Below are positions 28,453 through 37,360 of a stretch of 51,345 nt of DNA, in pieces. The stretch covers positions 1-51,345 of the forward strand of contig JAJRSJ010000056.1 in assembly GCA_024278855.1 (NCBI GenBank). The letters are read 5' to 3'. Within the stretch, counting starts at the first letter, position 1. Each line of letters begins with the position of its first letter. The position numbers and the translations under genes are program-made. Below the pieces are notes generated by a model. That model was given only the letters and a program-made list of their open reading frames with translations, made no database searches and was not told the DNA's origin. Source of the DNA: Alphaproteobacteria bacterium (lineage in GTDB: Bacteria; Pseudomonadota; Alphaproteobacteria; Caulobacterales; Maricaulaceae).

Positions 28453-29808
28453 CTAGCTCTCCAACATTTTATCAATTGCCAACATTTTATCAATAGCAAT
28501 GGCGGCAGTTTTACCGTCGGCTACGGCCTGTACAGTCAGGTCTTCGCCCGGTGCAATACAGTCGCCGCCCGCATATATGCCAGCCACAGATGTCAGCCCG
28601 TCTGAGCCGACCTTAAGTTTTCCGTTCTCAACCTTAAGAGCAGTCAACTCATCAGTTACAAGGGTTTGGCCCAAAGCTTTATAAACCCGATCAGCACAGA
28701 TGTGAAAATAGTCACCAGTCCCGCAAAGCTTTCCGTCTTGTAAATTTATTTGTTCAAACCGGACGGACTTAACAGAGTTTTCTCCAATAATTTCAACGGG
28801 GTTAGCCCAATGCTTAATCATGACGCCATTGGTTGCGGCCAAGTCTTGTTCCCACTTTGTCTCGCCCATTTGCGCCAGGCCGCGCCGATAGGCTAGGGTT
28901 ACATTTTTGGCCCCGAGGCGTTTTGCCTGCACCGCCGCATCAATGGCCGTATTTCCGCCGCCGATAACCACAATATCACGGCCCGGATCAAGTGTGCTTA
29001 AATCAGAAGTCTGGCGAATGGTTTCGATAAAATCCAGAGCATTAGAAACGCCAGCCAAAGCTTCGCCCGCAATGCCGAGTTTGCGCATTTTTGTCAGACC
29101 TATACCAATAAACACAGCGTCATATTTGTCCCGTAAATCAGACAAACTAAAATCATCACCAAGGGATTTTCCCGCCTTCACGGTAATACCGCCAATATCT
29201 GTGATAAATTTTGTTTCTTTTGCAGCGTAATCCCCGGCCATTTTATAGGCCGCTAGCCCGTATTCATTGAGCCCGCCCGCTTTGGCCTTGGCTTCAAAAA
29301 CCACAACATCATGGCCTAGGCGCGCCAATTCATGGGCGCAGGCCAGACCAGCAGGCCCGGCGCCGATTACGGCAATGGTTTTGCCCGTTTTAGGGCCGCG
29401 CACAAATGGATGTGTGTTTGTCGTGTCCATTAAGTAATCAACGGCATAGCGTTGTAGTGCGCCGATTTCTATGGGTTCATGCTCGCCCGTATTCAGCACA
29501 CATTGTTGCTCGCACAAAATTTCCGTCGGGCAAGCCCGCGCACATGTACCGCCCATAATATTGGCGCTTAAGATGGTTTTGGCGGCTCCGGTGATATTGT
29601 CGGTGGCGATTTGGCGAATAAAGCGCGGAATATCAATGGCGGTCGGGCAGGCGGTGATACAAGGCGCATCATAACAAAACAAACAACGGTTGGCCCATGA
29701 ATTTACTTGTTGGGCATTGAGGGGTGGATGCAAGTCTTCGAAATTTGCGTCAATAGCGTCTTTGGATAATGCGCCGCCTGTAAGACTTGCTTGCAAATGT
29801 TCGCCCAT
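28453..29808 (-). CDS. preT: NAD-dependent dihydropyrimidine dehydrogenase subunit PreT
   Basis: A 451-residue FAD and 4Fe-4S protein of the glutamate-synthase small-subunit type. The N-terminal cluster-binding cysteines are C42, C45, C50, C54 and C89, C93, C99, C103. Next come an FAD Rossmann motif (GAGPAGLACAHELARLGHD) and an NAD-binding GGGNTAIDAA, and a C-terminal GGDCIAPGEDLTVQA. It passes electrons from NADH to PreA. It is the first gene of the pyrimidine operon. The last residues contain a six-residue tandem duplication (AIDKMLAIDKML). A purine-rich stretch, AAGGCGAGG, precedes the ATG. Confidence 0.95.
   Translation of the reverse strand: MGEHLQASLTGGALSKDAIDANFEDLHPPLNAQQVNSWANRCLFCYDAPCITACPTAIDIPRFIRQIATDNITGAAKTILSANIMGGTCARACPTEILCEQQCVLNTGEHEPIEIGALQRYAVDYLMDTTNTHPFVRGPKTGKTIAVIGAGPAGLACAHELARLGHDVVVFEAKAKAGGLNEYGLAAYKMAGDYAAKETKFITDIGGITVKAGKSLGDDFSLSDLRDKYDAVFIGIGLTKMRKLGIAGEALAGVSNALDFIETIRQTSDLSTLDPGRDIVVIGGGNTAIDAAVQAKRLGAKNVTLAYRRGLAQMGETKWEQDLAATNGVMIKHWANPVEIIGENSVKSVRFEQINLQDGKLCGTGDYFHICADRVYKALGQTLVTDELTALKVENGKLKVGSDGLTSVAGIYAGGDCIAPGEDLTVQAVADGKTAAIAIDKMLAIDKMLES
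28461..28496. repeat. 18-bp tandem duplication at the 3' end of preT
   Basis: CCAACATTTTATCAATTG (28461-28478) is followed directly by CCAACATTTTATCAATAG (28479-28496), differing at one base. On the coding strand this duplicates a six-residue unit close to the C-terminus of PreT. It looks like a recent slippage event, and since it keeps frame and lies at the extreme end it is probably neutral. Confidence 0.85.
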
Positions 29809-29835
29809 ATAATCCTCGCCTTTCTAACATCAAGT

Positions 29836-29867
29836 TTGACAATCCAATTATGTTTATTGCCAGTCAA
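29836..29867. promoter_or_regulatory. Possible operator upstream of preT
   Basis: The 92-bp gap before preT contains an imperfect palindrome with TTGAC at 29836-29840 and GTCAA at 29863-29867, with further partial symmetry inside. It also places a TTGAC-type -35-like element on the preT strand. No regulator gene is present in the operon, so a site here would be read by a factor encoded elsewhere. Weak, by-eye evidence only. Confidence 0.25.
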
Positions 29868-29900
29868 GTCGTTTTTGTTCAAAGTTTACAAGCCCTAGGT

Positions 29901-30401
29901 TTATGCTTCAAAAGCTTGGCAGACTATTTTTAAAGCTTGTTTGGTCGCATCTAAGCGAATGTTTTCTCGGCCCAAGTCTTGGAAATTAAAACAATGGGCC
30001 AGGGTCGGGCGGCCTTTGTGGGCTAAAGCAATCCACACATGACCGACGGGTTTATCCGCAGTGCCGCCGTTCGGGCCGGCAATGCCGGTGACAGACACCG
30101 CAATATCTGTACCGAGTGCATTATTGGCCCCTTCTGCCATGGCACATGCAACTGGCTCGCTGACGGCTCCGTATCTCTCGATCATCTGGTCGGGTACATG
30201 TAAGTGGGATGTTTTCACAGAATTGGCATAGGCTATAATCCCGCCCATGAAAACTTGGGAGGCCCCGGGAACACCTGTAATGGCCGCGCCAATACCGCCC
30301 CCGGTACAGCTTTCTGCGGTGCAAAGGCTTAACTTGTCCTTTTGGGCCAGTTTAACCAATTTACGGGCTAGGTGTTCGATATCTTGTTGGGTTTTACTCA
30401 T
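29901..30401 (-). CDS. pncC: CinA C-terminal family nicotinamide-nucleotide amidohydrolase
   Basis: A 166-residue single-domain protein of the CinA_C family. [21 protein letters not shown] (about residues 29-49) contains the serine nucleophile region, and [20 protein letters not shown] and RLDATKQAL follow. PncC deamidates nicotinamide mononucleotide to nicotinate mononucleotide in NAD salvage. Its length equals the stand-alone PncC form without the CinA N-domain. Its start overlaps the ispDF stop by four bases (ATGA), an arrangement common in alphaproteobacteria. Confidence 0.9.
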   Translation of the reverse strand: MSKTQQDIEHLARKLVKLAQKDKLSLCTAESCTGGGIGAAITGVPGASQVFMGGIIAYANSVKTSHLHVPDQMIERYGAVSEPVACAMAEGANNALGTDIAVSVTGIAGPNGGTADKPVGHVWIALAHKGRPTLAHCFNFQDLGRENIRLDATKQALKIVCQAFEA

Positions 30402-31546
30402 CTGGGTGACCGCACGCTTGCAATAGCTTGTGCGGCAATGCCTTCGCCGCGCCCCAGTGAGCCAAGACCTTCGGTGGTGGTGGCTTTAACACTGACATTC
30501 GCCAGTTTTATATTTAGAATTTCAGCTATTCTGGCCCGCATTTCGTCGCGGTGGGGTTTGATTTTCGGTTGTTCACAAATCAGGGTTATATCCACATGGT
30601 CTATTATTGCGCCCTGATCAGCGATCAATTGAGCCGCATGACGCAAAAACACCGTAGAGTTTTCGCCTTTCCATTTTGGGTCGGACGGCGGGAAATGATC
30701 GCCAATATCGCCGGCGGCTATGGTGGCAAGTAAAGCATCGGTGAGCGCGTGCAGTCCCACATCAGCATCACTATGGCCTAGCAAGGAAAACCCCGCGTCA
30801 ATCTGTACCCCGCATAAAAACAAAGATGACCCGGGGCAAATTTTATGGACATCATAGCCGCTCCCGACGCGGCTGATCATAGGTGGTACTGTCATAAAAT
30901 CCTCTTCCCAGGTCAGCTTGATGTTTTCTTGGTCGCCTTGGCAAAAACCTATGGACAGACCTGCATTTTTGGCTACTTCAATATCATCTGCAAAATCTGC
31001 ATTATTACCGATTTTTTCATAGGCTTGCATGATTTTACTAAAGTGAAAACCCTGGGGGGTCTGGACACGCCTTAAGTCGTCGCGGTTTACGGATGTGCCG
31101 TCTAGTGTTTTAACCGCGTCGACAATGGGAAGGGCCGGAACTACGGCTGTATGGTCATGCAATCCGTTTAAGACAGCTTCAATAGTTTGGCTGCGTAAAA
31201 ATGGCCGTGCGCCGTCATGGATCAGGACAATATCAGGTGCATGTGGCCGCAAAGCTGCAAGGGCCGCCTTGACCGACGCGGTGCGGGTTTTCCCCCCGAT
31301 CACATATTGGATATCAGACTTAATCCCCACACAGGCTTGTTCAAACAAAAGACGATCATCGCGGTGAATGGCCGCAACAATCGGCCCATCATAGCCCGCA
31401 AAGCACTTCAATGTGCGGCTTAGCACCATTTGGCCGTTTAAATCCCGGTATTGTTTGGGTAAGCCTGCGCCCGCCCGCCGCCCGCGCCCGGCCGCAACAA
31501 TAATAACCGCTATTTGTGTCGATTTCTGTGATGAATTATTGTGCAA
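30398..31546 (-). CDS. ispDF: Bifunctional IspD/IspF isoprenoid enzyme
   Basis: A 382-residue fusion for the MEP isoprenoid pathway. The N-terminal IspD part (about 1-225; [30 protein letters not shown]) makes CDP-methylerythritol. The C-terminal IspF part (about 226-382; [54 protein letters not shown]) makes the cyclodiphosphate. The fusion is typical of alphaproteobacteria and campylobacteria. It is divergent from dusB with a 48-bp gap and coupled to pncC downstream. Confidence 0.95.
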   Translation of the reverse strand: MHNNSSQKSTQIAVIIVAAGRGRRAGAGLPKQYRDLNGQMVLSRTLKCFAGYDGPIVAAIHRDDRLLFEQACVGIKSDIQYVIGGKTRTASVKAALAALRPHAPDIVLIHDGARPFLRSQTIEAVLNGLHDHTAVVPALPIVDAVKTLDGTSVNRDDLRRVQTPQGFHFSKIMQAYEKIGNNADFADDIEVAKNAGLSIGFCQGDQENIKLTWEEDFMTVPPMISRVGSGYDVHKICPGSSLFLCGVQIDAGFSLLGHSDADVGLHALTDALLATIAAGDIGDHFPPSDPKWKGENSTVFLRHAAQLIADQGAIIDHVDITLICEQPKIKPHRDEMRARIAEILNIKLANVSVKATTTEGLGSLGRGEGIAAQAIASVRSPR

Positions 31547-31594
31547 GTGGTTTTTTCCAGTTAAAGCTTAGTTTATGTGTACACCACCTAAATT

Positions 31595-32605
31595 ATGAAC
31601 GTTCATATGCAAATCGGCAAGAACAAGTTGAAGTCAAATGTCTTGGTCGCCCCTATGTCGGGGATTACAGACCTGCCGTTTCGTCGTGCGGCGCAAGATT
31701 TTGGCCCCGGCCTTGTTATGTCTGAAATGATTGCGAGTGAATATTTGGGCAAAGGAGATAAAGCGTCCCTGAGGAAAACTGCTGGAAGCGGGGATATTGA
31801 ACCACTGGCGATCCAACTGGTCGGCCGTGAAGCCCGGTGGATGGGTGAGGGTGCGCGCCGCGCCGAAGATTTGGGCGCCAAGATTATAGATATAAATATG
31901 GGCTGTCCGGCCAGACGTGTGACCAGCGGTTTATCCGGTTCTGCCCTCATGCGCGATTTAAACCATGCGTTGACATTGATAGAGGCGGTTATTGCCGCCG
32001 TGAGCGTACCCGTGACGTTAAAAATGCGCTTGGGTTGGGACGAACAGAGCCTTAATGCGGCAGAGCTTGCCCTGCGGGCGCAAGAGGCCGGCATAGAGAT
32101 GGTGGTGGTGCATGGCCGTACAAGATGTCAATTTTATAAAGGCCGGGCTGATTGGACGGCGGTCAAGTCTGTCAAAAAAGCCGTGCGCATTCCTGTAATT
32201 GTCAACGGCGACATTTTAAACCCGCATGATGCCGTGACTGCATTGGCGCAATCCGGGGCTGATGGGGTTATGTTGGGGCGCGGCTTGATTGGGGCGCCGT
32301 GGCGCATATTAAATGTGGTTCGCGCCTTAAATGGCCAGCCGCAAAAGTTGATTGCGCCCGAAACAGCCTTTGTAACTGCTCGCAAGCATTATTGCGATAT
32401 ATTGGAATTTTATGGTCATGATGTGGGCTTGCGCACCGCCCGCAAGCATTTGGCCGGTTATGTGCAGCACGCGCCCGTTGATTTGCCCAGTGCTGTGCGG
32501 ATAGCGGCGCGTCGCAAAATTTGTCGCTTGAACCAACAGGCAGATGTACTCGAAATGCTAGAGCAAATCTATTTAGCACCGCAAACCCTAAGCCAAGCCG
32601 CATGA
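31595..32605 (+). CDS. dusB: tRNA-dihydrouridine synthase B
   Basis: A 336-residue FMN-dependent TIM-barrel enzyme that reduces uridines in the tRNA D-loop. Signatures are [34 protein letters not shown] (catalytic Cys), [25 protein letters not shown] and [11 protein letters not shown]. ATGs at 31595 and 31607 are both possible starts. Its stop overlaps the ntrB start (ATGA), the classical nifR3-ntrB-ntrC operon of alphaproteobacteria, so tRNA modification and nitrogen sensing share a transcript. Confidence 0.94.
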   Translation: MNVHMQIGKNKLKSNVLVAPMSGITDLPFRRAAQDFGPGLVMSEMIASEYLGKGDKASLRKTAGSGDIEPLAIQLVGREARWMGEGARRAEDLGAKIIDINMGCPARRVTSGLSGSALMRDLNHALTLIEAVIAAVSVPVTLKMRLGWDEQSLNAAELALRAQEAGIEMVVVHGRTRCQFYKGRADWTAVKSVKKAVRIPVIVNGDILNPHDAVTALAQSGADGVMLGRGLIGAPWRILNVVRALNGQPQKLIAPETAFVTARKHYCDILEFYGHDVGLRTARKHLAGYVQHAPVDLPSAVRIAARRKICRLNQQADVLEMLEQIYLAPQTLSQAA

Positions 32606-33672
32606 GCAAGCTAGACAGTCATAGGGAGATTGCCGCTGACTTGCCGGATCCGGTTTTAGTGTTTGAGCCGCAATATACGGCTCTGCAATGGATGAACCCT
32701 GCGGCAGAAAATTGGCTTAGAGGTTCATTGCGCAAGAAAACTGGCACGCTGTTGGTGGATTTGGCGCCGGGTTTTGACGCGCTTGAGGTCGCAATCAAGG
32801 CAAGTGCCAAGACCGGAGAAACCATACGCGGGCGGGACATCAATATTCATATCATTGGCGGCAAAAGTGCAGATTGGTCTTATCTGGTATTTCCCGTGGC
32901 TACAGGTGTTGCGCTTATCTTAAGCCCGCAACAAAAAATAGGCGCGGCGCAAAGCGAAGAACCCCAAGACCAGGCAATATCTATGCTTGGGCGTATGTTG
33001 GCCCATGAGCTCAAAAACCCGTTGGCAGGGATTTACGGCGCAGCACAATTACTGGAAAGCGGTCTTGAGGATGAAGCCGATTTGGAAATTACCAATTTGA
33101 TAAAATCCGAGGTTGGGCGTATTGGGCGTTTGGCCGATAAAATGGAAAGTTTCGGGGATGGAGAGGGCGGAAGTTTTGCCCGTTTTAACATTCACACGAT
33201 TTTACGTAGGGCATATTTATTGTTTCTAAATGCGGACAATGCCGGCATAAAATTTACCGAAATTTACGACCCGTCCTTGCCGGATGTCTACGGCAATGCT
33301 GACCAATTAATGCAGGTTGTAATCAATTTGCTAGCCAATGCGGTTGATGCAGTGCAAGACAATGAACAACGCTCTTTGATCAATATTCAAACCGTTTACC
33401 GCGCCGGAATACACAAAAAAAACCGGGCCGGAGACATATATGCTCTGCCCGTAGAAATCCGTATTACCGACAATGGTAGCGGGGTACCGTCCGGGCTAAA
33501 GAACCGGATATTTCAACCATTTGTCACCGCAAAAGCCAATGGTCACGGTTTGGGATTGGCATTGGTGTCAAAAATCACCCATGATCATGGCGGTTTGGTC
33601 GAATTCGTTTCGGTGCCGGGAAATACGGTATTTTCAGTTTTGTTGCCGACAAAAACACATCTTAAAAAGTGA
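32602..33672 (+). CDS. ntrB: Nitrogen regulation sensor histidine kinase NtrB
   Basis: A 356-residue cytoplasmic kinase. An N-terminal PAS-like domain (about 10-110) precedes the H-box with H135 ([18 protein letters not shown]), an N-box ([13 protein letters not shown], about 239-251), a G1 box (DNGSGVP) and a G2 box ([12 protein letters not shown]). NtrB phosphorylates or dephosphorylates NtrC under control of PII proteins. The ATG overlaps the dusB stop, and its own stop overlaps a possible GTG start of ntrC. All kinase motifs look intact, unlike its partner's ATPase domain. Confidence 0.94.
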   Translation: MSKLDSHREIAADLPDPVLVFEPQYTALQWMNPAAENWLRGSLRKKTGTLLVDLAPGFDALEVAIKASAKTGETIRGRDINIHIIGGKSADWSYLVFPVATGVALILSPQQKIGAAQSEEPQDQAISMLGRMLAHELKNPLAGIYGAAQLLESGLEDEADLEITNLIKSEVGRIGRLADKMESFGDGEGGSFARFNIHTILRRAYLLFLNADNAGIKFTEIYDPSLPDVYGNADQLMQVVINLLANAVDAVQDNEQRSLINIQTVYRAGIHKKNRAGDIYALPVEIRITDNGSGVPSGLKNRIFQPFVTAKANGHGLGLALVSKITHDHGGLVEFVSVPGNTVFSVLLPTKTHLKK

Positions 33673-33680
33673 AAAAGCAC

Positions 33681-34991
33681 ATGAAATATAGCATTCTTTT
33701 AGCTGATGATGATGCCAGTATTCGTTTTGTGCTGAGTAAATATCTCACCCGGGCCGGATTTGAGGTCAAGGCGACCGATAATCCCCAAACCTTGATGAAA
33801 TGGGCCAAAGCAGGTGAGGGCGATGTTATTTTGACGGATGTGCATATGGGGGCTGAGGAAATATTCAAATTTGTGCCAGAGCTGCAATCCGCAAGGCCAA
33901 AACTGCCGATCATTGTTATTAGCGCCAACACACGCATGGTTACGGCGCTAAAATCTAGGCAGACAGGGGTTTTCGAATATATTCCTAAGCCGTTTGATTT
34001 ACCGGATGTGAAAAAAACCATTGAACGGGCTTTGGAAAATCAGACGGCTGCGCAAATTGTTCATAAGCCCGCGCCGGATCAAATGATCGGTAAATCCAAG
34101 GCTATGCAACCGGTTTTTCGAGCAATTTCAGATTATGCGTCTGGCAATATCCCCGTATTTATCTGGGGGGATGTTGGTGTCGGGAAAAACCTTGCCGCCC
34201 AGTGTATCCATGATGCAGGTGCGAGAGCAGCTTTGCAGTTCGTACATTTCGACAGCGAAACGGGGAAATCCGCAATACTGGATTGCTTAAACAAGGGGGA
34301 TTTATTTGTTGACCGTTTACATGAGCTGTCCAAACTAGGGCAAGCGGTTTTATTGGAGCTCATGGAGCATAATGAACAGCTGCCACCGCAGGACCAGTTT
34401 CGTGTGATTGTTACCAGTGATTTACCCTTTGAAAGTTTGCAGGCAAAAAAGGCCATTCGTGCGGATTTATTGTCTCATCTTATGGGCGGGAAAATCTATC
34501 TGCCGCCCTTGAGCAAGCGGGCGCAAGACATCAAGGATTTGGCCTTGTATTTTTTTGGACAAGTACGCCCCGGCGGGCAAAAAACAATTGATGAGGCTGG
34601 GTTGGCTCGCCTTAGCGCCCATAAATGGCCGGGCAATGTCCGCGAACTCCGTAGCTTGATGCAGGTGTTGGCCTTACAATTTTCTGATAAGGTGGTCCGG
34701 GCTGACATTATCGATCAAATGCTACACATGCGGGAGGGGTCGCCTGCAAAAGACGGGCATATTGTCAATATTGAAACCGCCTGTACGGAATTGTTGCAAC
34801 AGGCGTATTTGGGGAAAACCGATTTGATAAAACCTGGTTTTTCGCCCTATGAGCAAGCATTGCAATGGTTTGAAAAGCCTATGTTCGCTGAAGCCTTGAG
34901 GCTAACCGGGGGCAATAACTCCAAAGCGGCAGATCTACTCGGTATTCACCGCAATACACTGCGCACAAAACTGCGTAATTTTTCAGATTAA
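33681..34991 (+). CDS. ntrC: NtrC response regulator with degenerate sigma-54 ATPase domain
   Basis: A 436-residue regulator: receiver domain (about 1-118, phospho-acceptor D53 in ILTDVHM), AAA+-like domain (about 135-325) and Fis-type helix-turn-helix at the end (NNSKAADLLGIHRNTLRTKL). The central domain is unusual. Walker A reads GDVGVGKN. The stretch that should hold GAFTGA is missing, with only about 42 residues between the Walker A lysine and the Walker B aspartate instead of about 64. Walker B reads LFVDR, so the catalytic Glu is Arg212. It should therefore not open sigma-54 promoters; the NtrC of Rhodobacter capsulatus, which also lacks GAFTGA, works with sigma-70. I prefer the ATG at 33681; a GTG at 33669 overlapping the ntrB stop is the alternative. 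Confidence 0.9.
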   Translation: MKYSILLADDDASIRFVLSKYLTRAGFEVKATDNPQTLMKWAKAGEGDVILTDVHMGAEEIFKFVPELQSARPKLPIIVISANTRMVTALKSRQTGVFEYIPKPFDLPDVKKTIERALENQTAAQIVHKPAPDQMIGKSKAMQPVFRAISDYASGNIPVFIWGDVGVGKNLAAQCIHDAGARAALQFVHFDSETGKSAILDCLNKGDLFVDRLHELSKLGQAVLLELMEHNEQLPPQDQFRVIVTSDLPFESLQAKKAIRADLLSHLMGGKIYLPPLSKRAQDIKDLALYFFGQVRPGGQKTIDEAGLARLSAHKWPGNVRELRSLMQVLALQFSDKVVRADIIDQMLHMREGSPAKDGHIVNIETACTELLQQAYLGKTDLIKPGFSPYEQALQWFEKPMFAEALRLTGGNNSKAADLLGIHRNTLRTKLRNFSD

Positions 34992-35056
34992 ACTGAGACC
35001 GTAGCTTTGGTTTAATTTGTGTTGAATTTTTGCAACACTGTGATAAAATTGAAACA

Positions 35057-37360
35057 ATGAATACGCTAGCTAATCATCCAACGCGGCAGTTTCGAATGCC
35101 AAAAGCCTTCAGTGCAGCTATTTTTGGCGCTTTATTTGCTGTGGCGGCTGTCATGATTGGCGTTGGCGCGCTGATGGCATTGTCCGGAGATGAAAAACAG
35201 GCGGCGGCGGCATTACCGGCTTTACAGATCAATTTGGTATTGGTTATAGGGCTCGGTATTTTTATTTTACTGCGCTTGGTTCGGGTATTTTTTAAGTCGG
35301 AGGCCGGGCGTAGTGCGCCGTATTTGCACCGTCGTTTCATCATGATTTTTTCATTGGCTGCTCTTGTGCCTGCCATTTTGGTCGGCCTGTTTTTTACTGC
35401 ACTTATGAGCCGAAATATCAATGATATTTTCGGCCACACGGTTCGCGAAACCATGCAAAATTCCCGCGAAGTTTCAAATGCTTATCTAAGTGAAGAGCTA
35501 AAGGTCAACACCAGAGGTGTTTATGAAATCGCCAATGATTTAAACCGCGCCGAGGCACAATTGCCAAACCGGATAACCTTTACGGCCTATCTCATCAACC
35601 AACAAAGATATAGAGGGTTTCAGGTCGTTTATGTTATCGACGGTAATGGTCGGGTGCTGGCTCAAGCTGAAGCGGCGCAATCTCCAGCTTATGTGTTACC
35701 AAGCGATGAGGTCATGAGCCGTGCCAAAGAAGGTTCCATGACCATAACTAGCCGCAATGATATAGATTTACTGGTGGCCTTGTTTAAGTTGGAAAACTAT
35801 CGTGATGCTTATCTGTATACGGGTCGGTATTTGCGGGCCGGGGTGTTAAAAAATATTGACAATATTGACAAGGTTGAAGCGGCACTGATCAGTTATTCCG
35901 GTAGCTCCAGAACCTTAAACAGGGTGTTTTTGCTGACCTATGTGGAAGCGGCACTTTTGATATTTTTTGCGGCCATTTGGCTCAGTATGTTGCTTGCTAA
36001 CCGAATTGTTACGCCTTTGGGGGAAATGGTCAATGCGGCAGAAAAAGTCCGTTCCGGGAATTTGACCACGCGGGTTAATCTTACGGGTGTTTGGGACGAG
36101 ATCGCCGATCTGGCCAATGCGTTTAACCGAATGACTTTACAATTACACACCCAGCGCCAGGACTTGGTACTTGAACATGATATATCCGAACAACGCCGGG
36201 AATTTTCCGAAGCCGTATTGTCGGGGGTGAGTGCGGGGGTTATCGGTTTAACCCCTGAGGGCAAAATTACGGTTATCAACACGTCAGCGGAAAACTTGCT
36301 TGGGGTTAAAGCCGGCGCAGTTGTGGGTTCGCCTTTATCCAGTGGTTTAAAAGGTTTTTTGCCAGCATTTAATGCGGCTAAAGATGATATTGGCAACCGG
36401 GCAGATGATCAGGTGAATTTGGAAACACCGCTCGGCACCAAGAACCTTGATATCCGTGTGTCCGCCTATAAAGGCAACCAACCAGATACGGGCTGGGTGA
36501 TCACATTCGATGATATTACCCGCTTGGTTGCCGCCCAGCGGCATTCCGCCTGGCGCGAGGTGGCGCGCCGCATTGCCCACGAGATTAAAAACCCGCTAAC
36601 GCCCATTCAATTATCCGCCGAGCGTTTAGAGCGAAAATACAAGGCGGAGATAAGTTCGGATCCTGATGTTTTTACCAGTTGCACCCAGACAATTATTCGG
36701 CAAGTTGAGAATTTGGGACGTATGGTCGATGAGTTTTCCGCATTTGCTCGCATGCCGTCGCCCATTTTGCAGGCGGTTAAATTGGACGGATTGTTGAGAG
36801 ATGCACTGTTCGCACAGCGTGTAACATTTCCGGATATAAAATTTGAGTATGAGAAACCGAACATTAAATCTGAAAATGAATTGGTAGCCAATATCGAGAT
36901 TTTATGTGATGAACGCCTGATTTCCCAAGCCCTGACCAATATTTATAAAAATGCCGCAGAAGCCATATCCAGGCGCATAAAACAAGGTGGCCATGATAAG
37001 TTAGACGGCGTTATCTCCACCCAGGTTAGTTTGGATAAAAATATGGTCTGTATTGAAATTGCGGATAATGGTCAAGGTTGGCCCCTTTTGGATACGGACC
37101 GTTTATTGGAGCCATATATGACGACCCGTTCGGAAGGCTCCGGTCTTGGGCTGGCGATTGTCAAGCGCATTGCCGAAGATCACGGGGGTACACTTGAGCT
37201 CGTGACACGCCCGCTTCACACAAGCACGCCTCACATAAGCAACCAAAATCAAAGCGGGGCAATCATCCGTATTTATTTACCCAGTATGAGCGACGAAATT
37301 GCGCCAATATTGCCAACGGCCCATAAAATTTCTGCCCCAAACAAAAAGGCCATATCATGA
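35057..37360 (+). CDS. ntrY: Sensor histidine kinase NtrY
   Basis: A 767-residue membrane kinase. Three N-terminal hydrophobic helices, a periplasmic sensor region (about 125-285), a further helix (AALLIFFAAIWLSMLLANR), a HAMP domain and a PAS domain (about 375-490) lead to the H-box ARRIAHEIKNPLTPIQLSAE and an ATPase domain ending with SEGSGLGLAIVKRIAEDHGG. NtrY pairs with NtrX in nitrogen, redox and envelope control in alphaproteobacteria. I chose the ATG at 35057; the frame is open to a TTG at 35030. The ribosome site is weak. The stop overlaps the ntrX start by four bases. Confidence 0.94.
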   Translation: MNTLANHPTRQFRMPKAFSAAIFGALFAVAAVMIGVGALMALSGDEKQAAAALPALQINLVLVIGLGIFILLRLVRVFFKSEAGRSAPYLHRRFIMIFSLAALVPAILVGLFFTALMSRNINDIFGHTVRETMQNSREVSNAYLSEELKVNTRGVYEIANDLNRAEAQLPNRITFTAYLINQQRYRGFQVVYVIDGNGRVLAQAEAAQSPAYVLPSDEVMSRAKEGSMTITSRNDIDLLVALFKLENYRDAYLYTGRYLRAGVLKNIDNIDKVEAALISYSGSSRTLNRVFLLTYVEAALLIFFAAIWLSMLLANRIVTPLGEMVNAAEKVRSGNLTTRVNLTGVWDEIADLANAFNRMTLQLHTQRQDLVLEHDISEQRREFSEAVLSGVSAGVIGLTPEGKITVINTSAENLLGVKAGAVVGSPLSSGLKGFLPAFNAAKDDIGNRADDQVNLETPLGTKNLDIRVSAYKGNQPDTGWVITFDDITRLVAAQRHSAWREVARRIAHEIKNPLTPIQLSAERLERKYKAEISSDPDVFTSCTQTIIRQVENLGRMVDEFSAFARMPSPILQAVKLDGLLRDALFAQRVTFPDIKFEYEKPNIKSENELVANIEILCDERLISQALTNIYKNAAEAISRRIKQGGHDKLDGVISTQVSLDKNMVCIEIADNGQGWPLLDTDRLLEPYMTTRSEGSGLGLAIVKRIAEDHGGTLELVTRPLHTSTPHISNQNQSGAIIRIYLPSMSDEIAPILPTAHKISAPNKKAIS

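Noticed and set aside
28461-28496. Tandem repeat as a regulatory or attachment site
   Set aside because: It is an in-frame 18-bp duplication inside the end of preT and is best explained by slippage.
31603-32094. Minus-strand open frame of 163 codons opposite dusB
   Set aside because: It is a shadow of the dusB reading frame, which carries all family motifs.
33681-34991. NtrC as a frameshifted or broken gene
   Set aside because: The frame is continuous from receiver to helix-turn-helix, the missing stretch is an internal in-frame shortening, and upstream and downstream genes are tightly spaced, so it is a degenerate but intact protein.
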